Of a DNA stretch of 36,460 nt, positions 15,766 to 24,365 are shown piece after piece (within the stretch, counting starts at the first letter, position 1; each line of letters begins with the position of its first letter). A program made the translations under genes and the position numbers. The notes under the pieces are model-generated. The model had not been told where the DNA came from. It ran no database searches and saw only the letters and a program-made list of their open reading frames with translations. The stretch is from a virus. The DNA is taken from positions 1-36,460 of IMG/VR virus record IMGVR_UViG_3300044627_004287, one strand, 5' to 3'.

Positions 15766-16955
15766 TGGCTAATAATTACACTGTAGCACTTCAGCCAATA
15801 ACTTCCATTGATTATATTAAAAACGAGGTTTTTTACGGCAGTGAAATTGATATAACTAAGTATGTAGAAGCTAATTCCATTTCATTATTAAACCGTGAGA
15901 TTGATAGGGACAATAACGATATAGGGTTATTTTCGTATGGTAGTATTTCATTTAAAGTTAGAAACTTTAATGGCGAGTTTAATCAACCCTACCCTTATGG
16001 CGATGGGCAAACTTTCTTTTTAAGGGAAAGAAGTCGCTCTATATTTAAATTAAAGTTCTTTGATAAAAGTAATTCCGTTCTAACTACCTTTCAAGGCATT
16101 TCTAACGAACAAAAAATAAAGCAAAACCTATTTAATGATAAGATAACTTTTTCAGTTCGCTCATACGATAGCGTCTTTGATGATAATTATATTACGGGTG
16201 GTATTATTACGGATAATATAAATGCTAGCGATGCTATTAAGAATATTTGTAAACTACCAGCAGTTCAAAAGGTGCTTACTTATAGCCCCGCTAATATAAA
16301 TGTTGAAACTGATATAGTTATTAATAGTAGTAATTTTTTCCAACCCCTTTCTTTAAAGGAGGCTTTAAATAATTTATTAATAGCTACCAATTCTGTTCTT
16401 TATGTAAATAACGCAGGGGCAATAATAGTATGTTCAAGAGATGTTTCAAACGCCACTGTTTATACGCTAGGCAATAAAGATGTGCTTAATATCGAGAACT
16501 ATAACGATGGCACACAAAGGCTGTTTAATCAGTTTAGTATTGGCGACGGTTTTATAGCTAGAGATAATGCCTCCATACTAGAATGGGGGCTTAGAAAGAA
16601 AGATTTAAATGATTTAGAAAACTTTATAACAAACCCTGATAACAAGCAGGCTTTAGTTAATAGATTGGTTAACAGATATAAATATAAAAAGCTGGAGTTT
16701 GAAGCTACTTTTGAAACTAATACAGTAAAGAATATTGATTTACTTGATAGGGTTGTTTTAAACTGGACTACTTATACTAAACCCCCTTTAGGACAGGCTA
16801 TATATTCTTTGTGGGGCGGTGGGCAATGGGGAACTTTTAAATGGAATGCTAAATATGGTGGCTTGCCTATCTTAGGAAATAGGGTTTATAAAGTTATTGC
16901 AATTTCTATTGATACAGATAGGCTTCAAACAACACTCAAACTCAAAGAAGTTTAA
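15765..16955 (+). CDS. Tail tip / baseplate hub protein (396 aa)
   Basis: The start (VFYGSEIDITKYVEANSISL) and the strand-rich region SFKVRNFNGEFNQPYPYGDG resemble hub-type tail proteins that follow the distal tail gene. The middle contains an SLKEALNNLLIATNSVLYVN module and the end an RVYKVIAISIDTDRLQTTLK strand pair. AGGTG lies before the ATG. The protein probably forms the ring to which fibres attach. Confidence 0.62.
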   Translation: MANNYTVALQPITSIDYIKNEVFYGSEIDITKYVEANSISLLNREIDRDNNDIGLFSYGSISFKVRNFNGEFNQPYPYGDGQTFFLRERSRSIFKLKFFDKSNSVLTTFQGISNEQKIKQNLFNDKITFSVRSYDSVFDDNYITGGIITDNINASDAIKNICKLPAVQKVLTYSPANINVETDIVINSSNFFQPLSLKEALNNLLIATNSVLYVNNAGAIIVCSRDVSNATVYTLGNKDVLNIENYNDGTQRLFNQFSIGDGFIARDNASILEWGLRKKDLNDLENFITNPDNKQALVNRLVNRYKYKKLEFEATFETNTVKNIDLLDRVVLNWTTYTKPPLGQAIYSLWGGGQWGTFKWNAKYGGLPILGNRVYKVIAISIDTDRLQTTLKLKEV

Positions 16956-18856
16956 TGGGAACTAATACCTTAGATACCGTAGCCAATAGCAATACTAGCG
17001 ATGCTAATAATGTAAATCAGTTTAGCACTGCTCTTAGAGGCGATATAATACCAAGAAAGAATGCGGATGGCACGCCCGATACTACTATTACAAACTCATT
17101 AGGAACGCCTCTTTATCCATGGAAAGATTTATATATAGGTGGCTCAATAGTTGTTAATGGGCAGGTTTTAAATATAGAGGCTGGCGAAAGAAATCAAATA
17201 GTATCCAGTAGAAGTAATGCAAACGGAATGCCTGATTTTGTAAGGGCAACTGGTGCAAGCACCGTTCAAATATTAGCTGATGTATCCAACCCTTTAAGGG
17301 TGGTTGTTGACGGCACGCCCTATACACTAACGGCGAATATAACGAGTGGGGGTTCTTTAACGGCGGCTCCTGCTATTAATAATGCTTGGACAATAACAGA
17401 TGCGGCGGGAACGGCTGGCACTTTATTTCGTAGCACAACCTATGGTGAAATTGGTTGTGTAGCTGGTGCAACTGGTGGGGGTCGCTTATATCAAACGCAA
17501 GTTATGAGTGAGCAAATGCTTATGGGAACTATAGGCTCTGAAATTACAAATAGGACTGATAGTATATGCTCTTTTATTCGCTCTAGCGGGACTGATGTTG
17601 TTATGGGCTGGAATTATGGATCTGGTTTAAGGCATTGCAAATCTGGCTTTTTTATTGATAGTGCCGGGGCTTTAATTGCTAGACAAGGCAAGGCAAATAG
17701 CAATGTTTATTTATTGCTTAATACTGGTTGGGTGTTTTTAAACCCTGCCGCCTTAACAATAACTGTATCTTATAAAGACCCCATCTATTCACCAAATCAA
17801 CCTGCATCACCAGCCACCAATGATTACTGGTATGATACAATTAATGAAAAGTGGAAAAGATGGAACGGCTCGGCTTTTGTAATTGAAACTGTATTGCCAG
17901 TGGGCTGGGTGCTTGTAAATTCTTCTGGTAATTCTATTGCTTCCCGTTCTTTTGATTTAACTAAAAAATATGAAAGAACTTTTAGCGGCGACGAACCTCT
18001 TGTTAGAAGTGTAGATGTAATGGGTATTTTAGGTTCGGAATTAACTGTTTCAGTTTATGGTAAACTTTTAAAGTATAAAAGTAGAAACTCTTATAATTTT
18101 ACTTTAAATACCAACGCCGGTTTAATTCAGTGGAATTTTAATGACCCTAATATATTTGATGTTGGAACAACTAGGGCAATTAATACCTTATATCATTTAT
18201 ATATTACACCTCAAGGACAACCTAAAATATCTACGACACTAGCTCATTATAGGCAAGAATTGCAAGGTTGGTATCACCCTTTTGCTAACTGGCGTTGTGT
18301 TGGCGAGGCTATAACTAACGCTACTGGCAGCGGTAATTTTATTAGTCAGCAAGATAATTATAATATTTCACTAAACTCGCTTGGAAGATTTCCTAAAGTT
18401 TGGTTGTTAGAGGGAAGTGATGGCGTTGGCGGGCAAACTTCAGGCACTTGGTATAGACCATATGGTAGTAAAACCGCTAAAGTTATATGTATAGGGGGGG
18501 GTGGCGGTAGTAATACTGGCGGGGCTCAAAATGGAGCAACCTCTCAATTTGGCACTTTAATTCAAGCAACTGGCGGCACTGTTTTAGGCGTACCAGGTGT
18601 TGGGCAAAATGGAGATGTTATAGCACACGGCACTTTTTATGGTAAGGTTGGAAGGGGTGATGCGATTGCTAATTTTTATGGTAAAGGCGGTGTATTAACT
18701 GGGGATACAAGTAATGGCGGATACGCTGAGGGAACATTTAGTGTTAATAATATAAACTCCGCCGCCGTGAATGTTGGTAATGGCGGGTTTGGTCTTTTAA
18801 ACGGCGTTGGTGGCGTTGTAATGGTAACAACTTATGGCGAAAACTTCTTCCCTTAA
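16955..18856 (+). CDS. Tail fibre / receptor-binding protein with Gly-rich tip (633 aa)
   Basis: The N-terminus ends in SLGTPLYPWKDLYIGGSIVV, an attachment-style motif of phage fibres. Around residues 275-300 it has YSPNQPASPATNDYWYDTI followed by NEKWKRWNGSAFV, a common fibre repeat. The last 120 residues are very Gly-rich (CIGGGGGSNTGGAQ, VGNGGFGLLNGVGG), as in adhesin tips where polyglycine helices carry variable loops. The tip is the likely host-range determinant. Confidence 0.78.
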   Translation: MGTNTLDTVANSNTSDANNVNQFSTALRGDIIPRKNADGTPDTTITNSLGTPLYPWKDLYIGGSIVVNGQVLNIEAGERNQIVSSRSNANGMPDFVRATGASTVQILADVSNPLRVVVDGTPYTLTANITSGGSLTAAPAINNAWTITDAAGTAGTLFRSTTYGEIGCVAGATGGGRLYQTQVMSEQMLMGTIGSEITNRTDSICSFIRSSGTDVVMGWNYGSGLRHCKSGFFIDSAGALIARQGKANSNVYLLLNTGWVFLNPAALTITVSYKDPIYSPNQPASPATNDYWYDTINEKWKRWNGSAFVIETVLPVGWVLVNSSGNSIASRSFDLTKKYERTFSGDEPLVRSVDVMGILGSELTVSVYGKLLKYKSRNSYNFTLNTNAGLIQWNFNDPNIFDVGTTRAINTLYHLYITPQGQPKISTTLAHYRQELQGWYHPFANWRCVGEAITNATGSGNFISQQDNYNISLNSLGRFPKVWLLEGSDGVGGQTSGTWYRPYGSKTAKVICIGGGGGSNTGGAQNGATSQFGTLIQATGGTVLGVPGVGQNGDVIAHGTFYGKVGRGDAIANFYGKGGVLTGDTSNGGYAEGTFSVNNINSAAVNVGNGGFGLLNGVGGVVMVTTYGENFFP

Positions 18857-18860
18857 TCTT

Positions 18861-19154
18861 ATGGCATATAAAAAATTCAATAACTCTACACTTCGCTATA
18901 CTACAATGCCGTGGATACCTTTTGGACTTCGTAGTTGGGCAGAAAAAGTATTGGGCAATGCTAGTGAAATACATGATTTAGAATACACTACTAAGACTAA
19001 ACCTCGCAAAGAAGTAGATAAAAACTGGTTAAAACAAGTTAAGCAAAATGCTAGACAAGAGAGCGGTTATTTTGAAAAGTTTACTATTTACTTAGCTGGA
19101 GTTGTTGGCTACGCTATCATTAAAACCTTTGGAGGTTTATGGTGGAAGCGTTAA
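18861..19154 (+). CDS. DUF1353-like protein with C-terminal membrane segment (97 aa)
   Basis: A longer frame opens at 18834 inside the fibre gene, but the ATG at 18861 directly after the fibre stop is preferred. The segment PWIPFGLRSWAEKVLGNASE, then IHDLEYTTKTKPRKEVDKNW, matches the HD...Y...R..AD layout of DUF1353-like phage proteins, which occur in tail or lysis regions. A hydrophobic segment near the end (FTIYLAGVVGYAIIKTFGGL) is not usual for that family. Function unknown. Confidence 0.55.
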   Translation: MAYKKFNNSTLRYTTMPWIPFGLRSWAEKVLGNASEIHDLEYTTKTKPRKEVDKNWLKQVKQNARQESGYFEKFTIYLAGVVGYAIIKTFGGLWWKR

Positions 19155-19510
19155 ACTTTTTACCCTTAAAACAGAATATATCTATTAAAAAGGGTGCAAC
19201 TTTAAATATTAAGTTTTCATTATATAATGAAGATGTAATCAATAGAACTATAAACTTACTTGATTTGACTGGTTATAGTTTTACTTTACTTGTTCGCGAT
19301 AGGAGTAGCGGGGCAACTATATTAACCGCATCTACGGACAATGGTAGAATTACTATTGCAACAACCGTGCCAACTTTAACTATACTTGTTTCAGCTACTG
19401 ATATGAATGCTTTAACCGCTGGCGATTATGAATATTACTTAAGGGGAACTGATACGGGCGGGGTTGTATTCGATGTATTAGAGGGCAACTTCTTATTGGA
19501 GGTTTTGTAA
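19139..19510 (+). CDS. BppU-like baseplate/fibre adaptor domain protein (123 aa)
   Basis: The sequence ISIKKGATLNIKFSLYN, LLDLTGYSFTLLVRDRSSG and LTAGDYEYYLRGTDTGG follows the beta-sandwich plan of BppU-type N-terminal domains, which dock receptor-binding proteins on tail baseplates. GGAGG lies before the ATG, and the gene overlaps its neighbour by 16 bases. It sits between the two large fibre genes, which suits an adaptor role. Confidence 0.65.
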   Translation: MVEALNFLPLKQNISIKKGATLNIKFSLYNEDVINRTINLLDLTGYSFTLLVRDRSSGATILTASTDNGRITIATTVPTLTILVSATDMNALTAGDYEYYLRGTDTGGVVFDVLEGNFLLEVL

Positions 19511-19511
19511 T

Positions 19512-19742
19512 ATGGCTGTTTTTGTAGTATTTAGTAATGATAATATAAAGCCCGTTTTCCAAAATATTACTCTTGATGTGGAGTTTAGCAATCAAAGTCT
19601 TTTAATCGAGTTTGAAAACAAAAGGCTTGCTAGAATTAAAAGTCCATCCTTGACAACTGGGGCACCTTTGGCAAGCTATAGAATAACCGTTGATAGTGAT
19701 TTTAGAATAACTGCAGATGGTGATAGGAGGGTAGTAAATTAA
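19512..19742 (+). CDS. Small tail-module protein (76 aa)
   Basis: A beta-rich protein (MAVFVVFSNDNIKPVFQNIT, then ITVDSDFRITADGDRRVVN) preceded by GGAGG. It starts one base after the adaptor stop and ends at the second fibre start. No family is recognised. Its size and place suggest a minor tail or fibre-linking component. Confidence 0.6.
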   Translation: MAVFVVFSNDNIKPVFQNITLDVEFSNQSLLIEFENKRLARIKSPSLTTGAPLASYRITVDSDFRITADGDRRVVN

Positions 19743-21815
19743 ATGGCAAATAAAAAAATAAATGATTTAGTTGCTATAGACTCGGTTATTGGTTCAACCC
19801 AATTTGAAACTGATACTAACGGGACTACATCTAATAAAGCAACCGCCTCTCAAATTAAAACTTTTGTTGAAAATGGTATTGTTATTTCAAATTCTACTGG
19901 CGATTTAGCCCAATCAAGAATTACTAATTTAGTTAGTGATTTGGCGGCTAAGGCAAGCCTAACTGGAAGCGAAACTTTAACTAACAAAACAATCAATTTA
20001 ACTTCTAACACCTTAACGGGGACAATAGCTCAATTTAATGCCGCTTTAAGTGATAGTAACTTTGCCACTTTAACGGGGGTAGGAACTTTAACAAATAAGA
20101 CTGTAAATTTAACCTCTAATACCTTAACTGGCACTAAGGCTCAATTTGACACCGCCGTTTCTGATGGCAATATATTATTTGTAGGTGATATAACTCAATA
20201 TACAGATGAGCAAGCACAAGATGCGGTGGGCGAAATACTTACTGATACGACCTCTATCGATGCTATTTATGATGATGCGGGCAATACTATATCTTTTCAA
20301 AGAGAGGCTCTTACAGGGGCAATTACAGCCTCTAAAAACAGCAATGCAACCTCTTTAGGTTCTTTTACCACCTCTCAGCTTAATACTGCTTTAAGTGATA
20401 ACGATGTTGCTACTTTAGCTGGAACTGAAACACTAACTAATAAAACATTAACTAACCCCGCTATTGCTAATATAAGTGGCAATGTGGCAGTAGCTGGCAC
20501 TTTATCTGCGAGTAATTTATCTGGCACTAATACTGGCAACCAAAACATATTTTCAACTATAGCTGTTTCAGGGCAAAGCGATGTTGTGGCAGATACGACT
20601 AGCGACACCTTAACTTTAGTTGCTGGTTCTGGCATGTTAATAACTACTAATGCTGGAACAGATACTATAACTTTAGCAACTACTGGCGGTGGTGGCGGCG
20701 GTGAAGTAAACACGGCATCAAATGTAAATGTTGGTGGCGTTGGCGTATTTAAGCAAAAAACTGGAGTGGATTTAGAGTTTAGGGGTGTTAATGCTGGCTC
20801 AAATAAAGTTTCTGTTGCCTTAGATGCTGGAAACAATGAGATTGATTTAGATTTGGGTGTTATAAATGAGGTTATATCTATTTCTGCCAATTATAGCATT
20901 GTTGACGCTGATAATAATAAACTATTTCTAATAACTACACAAACTAGTGATATTGTTATAACCTTACCTAATCCAGCTACTGCCGTTTTAGGGACTAGAG
21001 TTTCGTTTTTAAAGGTAGATAATACCTTAGGTATAGTTAAGTTCACTAAAACCCCTACTGTATTTTGGGAGCTTTCTATAAAAAATGATTTTTTAGAGGT
21101 TGTAAATACAGGGGTTGATTGGGCTATAGTTACTTTCGGGAATTATTTTCTTGATAAATCAGTTAAGCATTATTTTCACGACTACACTAGTACAATTGGA
21201 TTTGAGGTGGGGGGTAGCTTAATAAATCTTTTTGCTGGATCGGGGGCTGGATTTACAGGCGTTGCTGCAACCGCTGGATTAGCTGGAATTGGAATTTTAT
21301 CTACTGGCACAACTTTATCTGGATATTCTGCCGCAATTTTGGCAACAACTAGTGCCCAATCCCCTTTTATTCAAAATGGGAATTTCATTGGACATTTTAA
21401 AGTCTCTGTATCAGTGGTAACTTTATCTGATGTGGCTCAAACATTTGATGCTTATGTTGGTTTTATTCCTGCCCTTGTTTCATCGGCTCCAACAAATGGG
21501 GTGTATTTTCAATATGATACAGACCAAAGTGCTAACTGGTTATGCGTAACGGCTAATAATGGAGTAAGAACTACGGTTAATAGTGGGGTTGCCGTTACTC
21601 TTGATTATAATAAACTAGAGGTTAGATTTAATAACAGTGAGGCTAGATATTATATTAATAATACCTTTATAACTTCAATTTCAACAAACTTGCCAACGGG
21701 GGCTTTTTCTTTTGGAAAGGCTATTTTTAAAAGCGTTGGGACAACGGCAAGAACTTTAAGAATGGATTGGTTGGCGGCAGATATCAACTTAGGTAACTTA
21801 AACAGGGGTATATAA
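19743..21815 (+). CDS. Large tail fibre with tandem repeats and jellyroll-like tip (690 aa)
   Basis: The N-terminal third carries repeats (SETLTNKTINLTSNTLTGTI, then GTLTNKTVNLTSNTLTGTK, and later TETLTNKTLTNPAIANISG) typical of trimeric fibre shafts. The middle has LSGTNTGNQNIFSTIAVSGQ, a segment widespread in phage fibres. The last 200 residues look like a globular lectin or jellyroll tip (LDYNKLEVRFNNSEARYYIN). AGGAGG lies 13-18 bases before the ATG. It is probably the second receptor-binding protein. Confidence 0.8.
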   Translation: MANKKINDLVAIDSVIGSTQFETDTNGTTSNKATASQIKTFVENGIVISNSTGDLAQSRITNLVSDLAAKASLTGSETLTNKTINLTSNTLTGTIAQFNAALSDSNFATLTGVGTLTNKTVNLTSNTLTGTKAQFDTAVSDGNILFVGDITQYTDEQAQDAVGEILTDTTSIDAIYDDAGNTISFQREALTGAITASKNSNATSLGSFTTSQLNTALSDNDVATLAGTETLTNKTLTNPAIANISGNVAVAGTLSASNLSGTNTGNQNIFSTIAVSGQSDVVADTTSDTLTLVAGSGMLITTNAGTDTITLATTGGGGGGEVNTASNVNVGGVGVFKQKTGVDLEFRGVNAGSNKVSVALDAGNNEIDLDLGVINEVISISANYSIVDADNNKLFLITTQTSDIVITLPNPATAVLGTRVSFLKVDNTLGIVKFTKTPTVFWELSIKNDFLEVVNTGVDWAIVTFGNYFLDKSVKHYFHDYTSTIGFEVGGSLINLFAGSGAGFTGVAATAGLAGIGILSTGTTLSGYSAAILATTSAQSPFIQNGNFIGHFKVSVSVVTLSDVAQTFDAYVGFIPALVSSAPTNGVYFQYDTDQSANWLCVTANNGVRTTVNSGVAVTLDYNKLEVRFNNSEARYYINNTFITSISTNLPTGAFSFGKAIFKSVGTTARTLRMDWLAADINLGNLNRGI
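19972..20172 (+). repeat. Fibre shaft coding repeats
   Basis: Two adjacent units of about 110 bases encode ETLTNKTINLTSNTLTGT and TLTNKTVNLTSNTLTGT, each followed by AQF-A-SD. A third, more diverged TLTNKTLTN unit starts near 20423. Such repeats can change copy number and so fibre length. Confidence 0.7.
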
Positions 21816-21817
21816 TT

Positions 21818-22807
21818 ATGGCTACTAAATATAGGTTTACAACGGTTAACGGAAGTTTTGAAATAGCTTCTGTAGCAGAGGCAGATGCTTACGCTTTAAA
21901 TTCAGGGCTTTCTTATGAAATAATCCAATACAACAAAGACCCTGTTGTTTTTGGGGTTGCCGATATTTTAGTTTATGATGTGCTGGAAAAGGCTAAATCA
22001 AACCCCGTGGATAGGGTTGCTAGGGTTCTTTTAGCTCATAACTTTACTGTGCCTTTTTTAAACAGTAGTGAGGGGTTAAATCCTAATCTACAGGCTTGTA
22101 GAGATTTAAAGTTAGAAAAGATTAAAGAGCAGGTTGCTCAATTGTTAGTTTATACAGATAGGGTTGCTAAAGACCAGTTAACCGCTCTTGATGGCAACTT
22201 AACTAGATTAAATGACGATTATACTACTAAACTTAGGAATATAACAGGCGTTGCTCAAACCGCCCTTGCCTCATTAAATACTTATGAAGAAATATTCGGC
22301 TACCAACCCGATTTTAGTGCAGATAATTATTCCATTAAAAGAGTAAACCCGCTGGACTTTGAAAGTTTGTTTTATGAAAGCGAGTGGGATATTATTGCCA
22401 CACTAGAAACAAAGCCCATATATGATAGCGTTCTTGCGTTAGCTAATCTAATTGTTGCTAAGGCTGGGGCTACTATAGTTCAAGCTGATATTGACGCTAT
22501 ATTTACACCTTATATTTTACCAACTATAACTGGCTATTCTAAGTATCACGGTTTACTTAATAGGTCGGTTGCAGTTGATTTGGATAGTTATCAATTATCT
22601 GATACCCTTGATGTATTGGTTAATAACGGTGTTTTAGGGGTTGGTGCTTTAGCCGCCACACGAAAAGCAGAAATACAATTAGGTATACCTTTAAAAATAG
22701 TTGGTGCCGGTGATTTAGATACAACGGCTTTAACCGCCAAACTAGATACTTTGCTTGCATTTGGTATTATTAATGATGCCAAGAAGGCAGAAATTTTAGC
22801 TAGATAG
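21818..22807 (+). CDS. Unknown fibre-associated protein (329 aa)
   Basis: It follows the large fibre gene by two bases, with AGGGG upstream. The protein is helical and uncharged at the ends (LDVLVNNGVLGVGALAATRK near the C-terminus), with a middle region KEQVAQLLVYTDRVAKDQLT. It has no signal peptide and no named motif. By position it could be a fibre-tip subunit or fibre assembly factor. Confidence 0.6.
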   Translation: MATKYRFTTVNGSFEIASVAEADAYALNSGLSYEIIQYNKDPVVFGVADILVYDVLEKAKSNPVDRVARVLLAHNFTVPFLNSSEGLNPNLQACRDLKLEKIKEQVAQLLVYTDRVAKDQLTALDGNLTRLNDDYTTKLRNITGVAQTALASLNTYEEIFGYQPDFSADNYSIKRVNPLDFESLFYESEWDIIATLETKPIYDSVLALANLIVAKAGATIVQADIDAIFTPYILPTITGYSKYHGLLNRSVAVDLDSYQLSDTLDVLVNNGVLGVGALAATRKAEIQLGIPLKIVGAGDLDTTALTAKLDTLLAFGIINDAKKAEILAR

Positions 22808-22869
22808 CAAAACTATTAGTTGTATTTTATTTTATTTATTTAACTATTTATTAAAATAGTTCTGATAAA

Positions 22870-23247
22870 ATGGCTAAAGACGAAGAAAGAATGGCAGTTG
22901 CTGAAATAAAAATAGAAAATATTGAGCTTGCAATAGCTCATAAGGAAAAGGCTTTTTTGGAAAAATATAAAGAAGAGTATTCAGTTCTTTTAAAAACAGT
23001 TCAGACTTTAGGTATTGAAAATATTGAATTAAGGGCAAGAATTAAAGAGCTAGAAGCAGCTATAAAAAGCTTAACTGAAAATGTGGGGTTGTTAACTAAA
23101 GTTTACACTGAATACGAAAAGAAGTTCTTTGAAAAGAAAAGCTTTGTAAAAGGTGCTATCTGGGCTTATAGTATACCTGTAATTTTCTTATTTACTTTTA
23201 TTGCTAATAAAGTTAAAGATTTATTAGAGAAAATAAATTTATGGTAA
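22870..23247 (+). CDS. Coiled-coil protein with C-terminal membrane segment, XhlA-like plan (125 aa)
   Basis: Residues 5-90 form a long coiled coil (ELRARIKELEAAIKSLTENV). Residues 100-117 are a membrane segment (WAYSIPVIFLFTFIAN). This order matches XhlA-type haemolysin or holin-associated proteins and is opposite to inner spanins, which have the membrane segment first. It begins a run of small membrane or basic proteins at the end of the late arm and may take part in lysis. Its stop overlaps the next ATG. Confidence 0.55.
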   Translation: MAKDEERMAVAEIKIENIELAIAHKEKAFLEKYKEEYSVLLKTVQTLGIENIELRARIKELEAAIKSLTENVGLLTKVYTEYEKKFFEKKSFVKGAIWAYSIPVIFLFTFIANKVKDLLEKINLW

Positions 23248-23378
23248 ATAAAAAACCCACCCCAAAACCAAAGGCTCCAACTCCAAAGCCAACTACTAAT
23301 AAAATGCGTGGAGATACAGTAAGGCGTGCTAATATGGCAAGAGTAAGGTCGGGCAGGAGTAGAAGCCGTAATGCTTAA
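23241..23378 (+). CDS. Small basic Pro-rich protein (45 aa)
   Basis: The protein is MVNKKPTPKPKAPTPKPTTN followed by an Arg-rich half (VRRANMARVRSGRSRSRNA). It overlaps the upstream stop by seven bases and the downstream start by eight, the tight packing seen for translationally coupled genes. The charge suggests binding to nucleic acid or membrane. No family is recognised. Confidence 0.6.
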   Translation: MVNKKPTPKPKAPTPKPTTNKMRGDTVRRANMARVRSGRSRSRNA

Positions 23379-23742
23379 GAAAGTTTTAATAATAGCTGGC
23401 TTTATTATTTATAGTTTAGCTTATAGCGTATCTGTTATTGTTGATAGATTTTTTGACTTAGGCGAAGGTTATCATTTTGACGTATTAAACGTTTTAGGGC
23501 AGTTTATTCTAACAATATTAGTTGTGGCTTATGTTATTGCTGATAGAGCCATTAGCATTAGATATAAGTACCTTGCTGTCGCAATGCTTCTTTATGTATT
23601 TTGGAATACTTTTTTTTATTATCTATTTATTATATTCGGTAAAATAGATATTATCTTTGTTACTATGCAAAACCTTTCTTATCTAATATTTATGGCTTAT
23701 GGCTTATGGAAGGCTTATCTTTATAAAGCCAAAAGAAACTAA
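23371..23742 (+). CDS. Multi-pass membrane protein, holin candidate (123 aa)
   Basis: About four hydrophobic segments: KVLIIAGFIIYSLAYSVSVI, FILTILVVAYVIADRA, LAVAMLLYVFWNTFFYYLFI and LSYLIFMAYGLWKAYLY, with a basic end. Number, spacing and size are compatible with a holin or a membrane exclusion protein. It sits in the late arm, far from the lysozyme gene, so the lysis role is uncertain. Confidence 0.55.
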   Translation: MLKKVLIIAGFIIYSLAYSVSVIVDRFFDLGEGYHFDVLNVLGQFILTILVVAYVIADRAISIRYKYLAVAMLLYVFWNTFFYYLFIIFGKIDIIFVTMQNLSYLIFMAYGLWKAYLYKAKRN

Positions 23743-23770
23743 GGCTCGCAATTGTCTACTTGATTTTATT

Positions 23771-24088
23771 ATGAGCTTTTTGCCTTTTGGTGTTTTTAGC
23801 TCGGCAGGTATTGAGTACAACGGCTTTATTTATACTGGCAATAAAAAAAGAAGAATTAGAAAAGAGGTTATAGTTTATTCAAAGCGGGTTTATTTAAGCA
23901 AAGAAACATTAAAGCACCTAACCGATAAAACCGAATATAATTATTTTAATAAAAACTGCGTTTATAAAATAAAGCCCATCTTAATTGAAAATAACTTTGG
24001 CTGGAAATGGTATTATAGAATGCCTAATTTCTTATATAAGGCTATTAAAGATAAAAAAGAGTTAGAAAGTTATTGGTTTATTTATTAA
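23771..24088 (+). CDS. Unknown basic protein, last gene of late arm (105 aa)
   Basis: The frame opens further upstream at 23699 inside the membrane protein gene, but the ATG at 23771, 29 bases after that stop, is the likelier start (MSFLPFGVFSSAGIEYNGFI). The product is Lys- and Tyr-rich (KKRRIRKEVIVYSKRVYLSK). The stop at 24088 lies two bases from the 3' end of the convergent tRNA gene. Function unknown. Confidence 0.6.
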   Translation: MSFLPFGVFSSAGIEYNGFIYTGNKKRRIRKEVIVYSKRVYLSKETLKHLTDKTEYNYFNKNCVYKIKPILIENNFGWKWYYRMPNFLYKAIKDKKELESYWFIY

Positions 24089-24090
24089 AG

Positions 24091-24167
24091 TGGCAGGAGA
24101 GACAGGACTTGAACCTGCAACATTCGGTTTTGGAGACCGACGCTCTACCAGTTGAGCTACTGCTCCC
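24091..24167 (-). tRNA. tRNA-Trp (anticodon CCA)
   Basis: The D stem GCTC/GAGC, anticodon stem TCGGT/ACCGA with loop CTCCAAA (anticodon CCA), T stem GCAGG/CCTGT with loop TTCAAGT, discriminator G and encoded CCA are all present. The acceptor is irregular: the 5' strand GGGAGCAG pairs with CTCTCCT only if one C is bulged, or with two mismatches if counted as seven bases. It lies at the end of the leftward arm. The normal CCA anticodon gives no sign of UGA recoding. Confidence 0.85.
24154..24167. repeat. tRNA 5'-end repeat, copy 1
   Basis: GAGCTACTGCTCCC, the 5' end of the tRNA-Trp gene read on the plus strand, recurs with one inserted C at 24673-24687. The copies flank the structured RNA element and the gene at 24366-24614. 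Confidence 0.5.
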
Positions 24168-24180
24168 ACAAATTAAATAA

Positions 24181-24250
24181 AGCTAACCGCACTGACCCAT
24201 TTTACTGGGCATTTAGTTTTATCTAAACGTTCCAACCAATGCGGTTAACT
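24181..24250. ncRNA. Structured intergenic element (three-way junction)
   Basis: An eight-base perfect stem TAACCGCA (24184-24191) / TGCGGTTA (24240-24247) encloses two hairpins: CCCA-TTTTAC-TGGG (24196-24209) and TTTAG-TTTTAT-CTAAA (24212-24227). It lies between the convergent arms next to the tRNA. It could be a small RNA, a diverged tRNA-like remnant without a T arm, or a two-way terminator. No coding potential was seen in 24168-24365. The rest of that interval shows only a weak hairpin near 24299-24310. Confidence 0.45.
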
Positions 24251-24365
24251 AACTAGGTCGCTCCTGGCTATAAAGTATTACTGCACAAATACCCGAGCCC
24301 TTCCAAAAGGACTTTTAAACTAACAGAAAAAAAACGAACTGTAAAGGATTACTTACTAGTTGGTT

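Noticed and set aside
18834-19154. Longer start for the DUF1353-like gene inside the fibre gene
   Set aside because: The ATG at 18861 lies just after the fibre stop and begins the conserved part. The extra residues come from the fibre's last codons.
19972-20172. CRISPR-like repeats
   Set aside because: The units are coding, in frame and diverged, without equal spacers. They are fibre shaft repeats.
20375-20890. 171-aa frame opposite the large fibre
   Set aside because: Its low-complexity Pro/Val/Ala-rich product arises from the repeat codons of the fibre on the other strand.
24091-24167. Possible UGA recoding linked to the tRNA-Trp
   Set aside because: The anticodon is CCA, and TGA ends many genes in ATGA overlaps.
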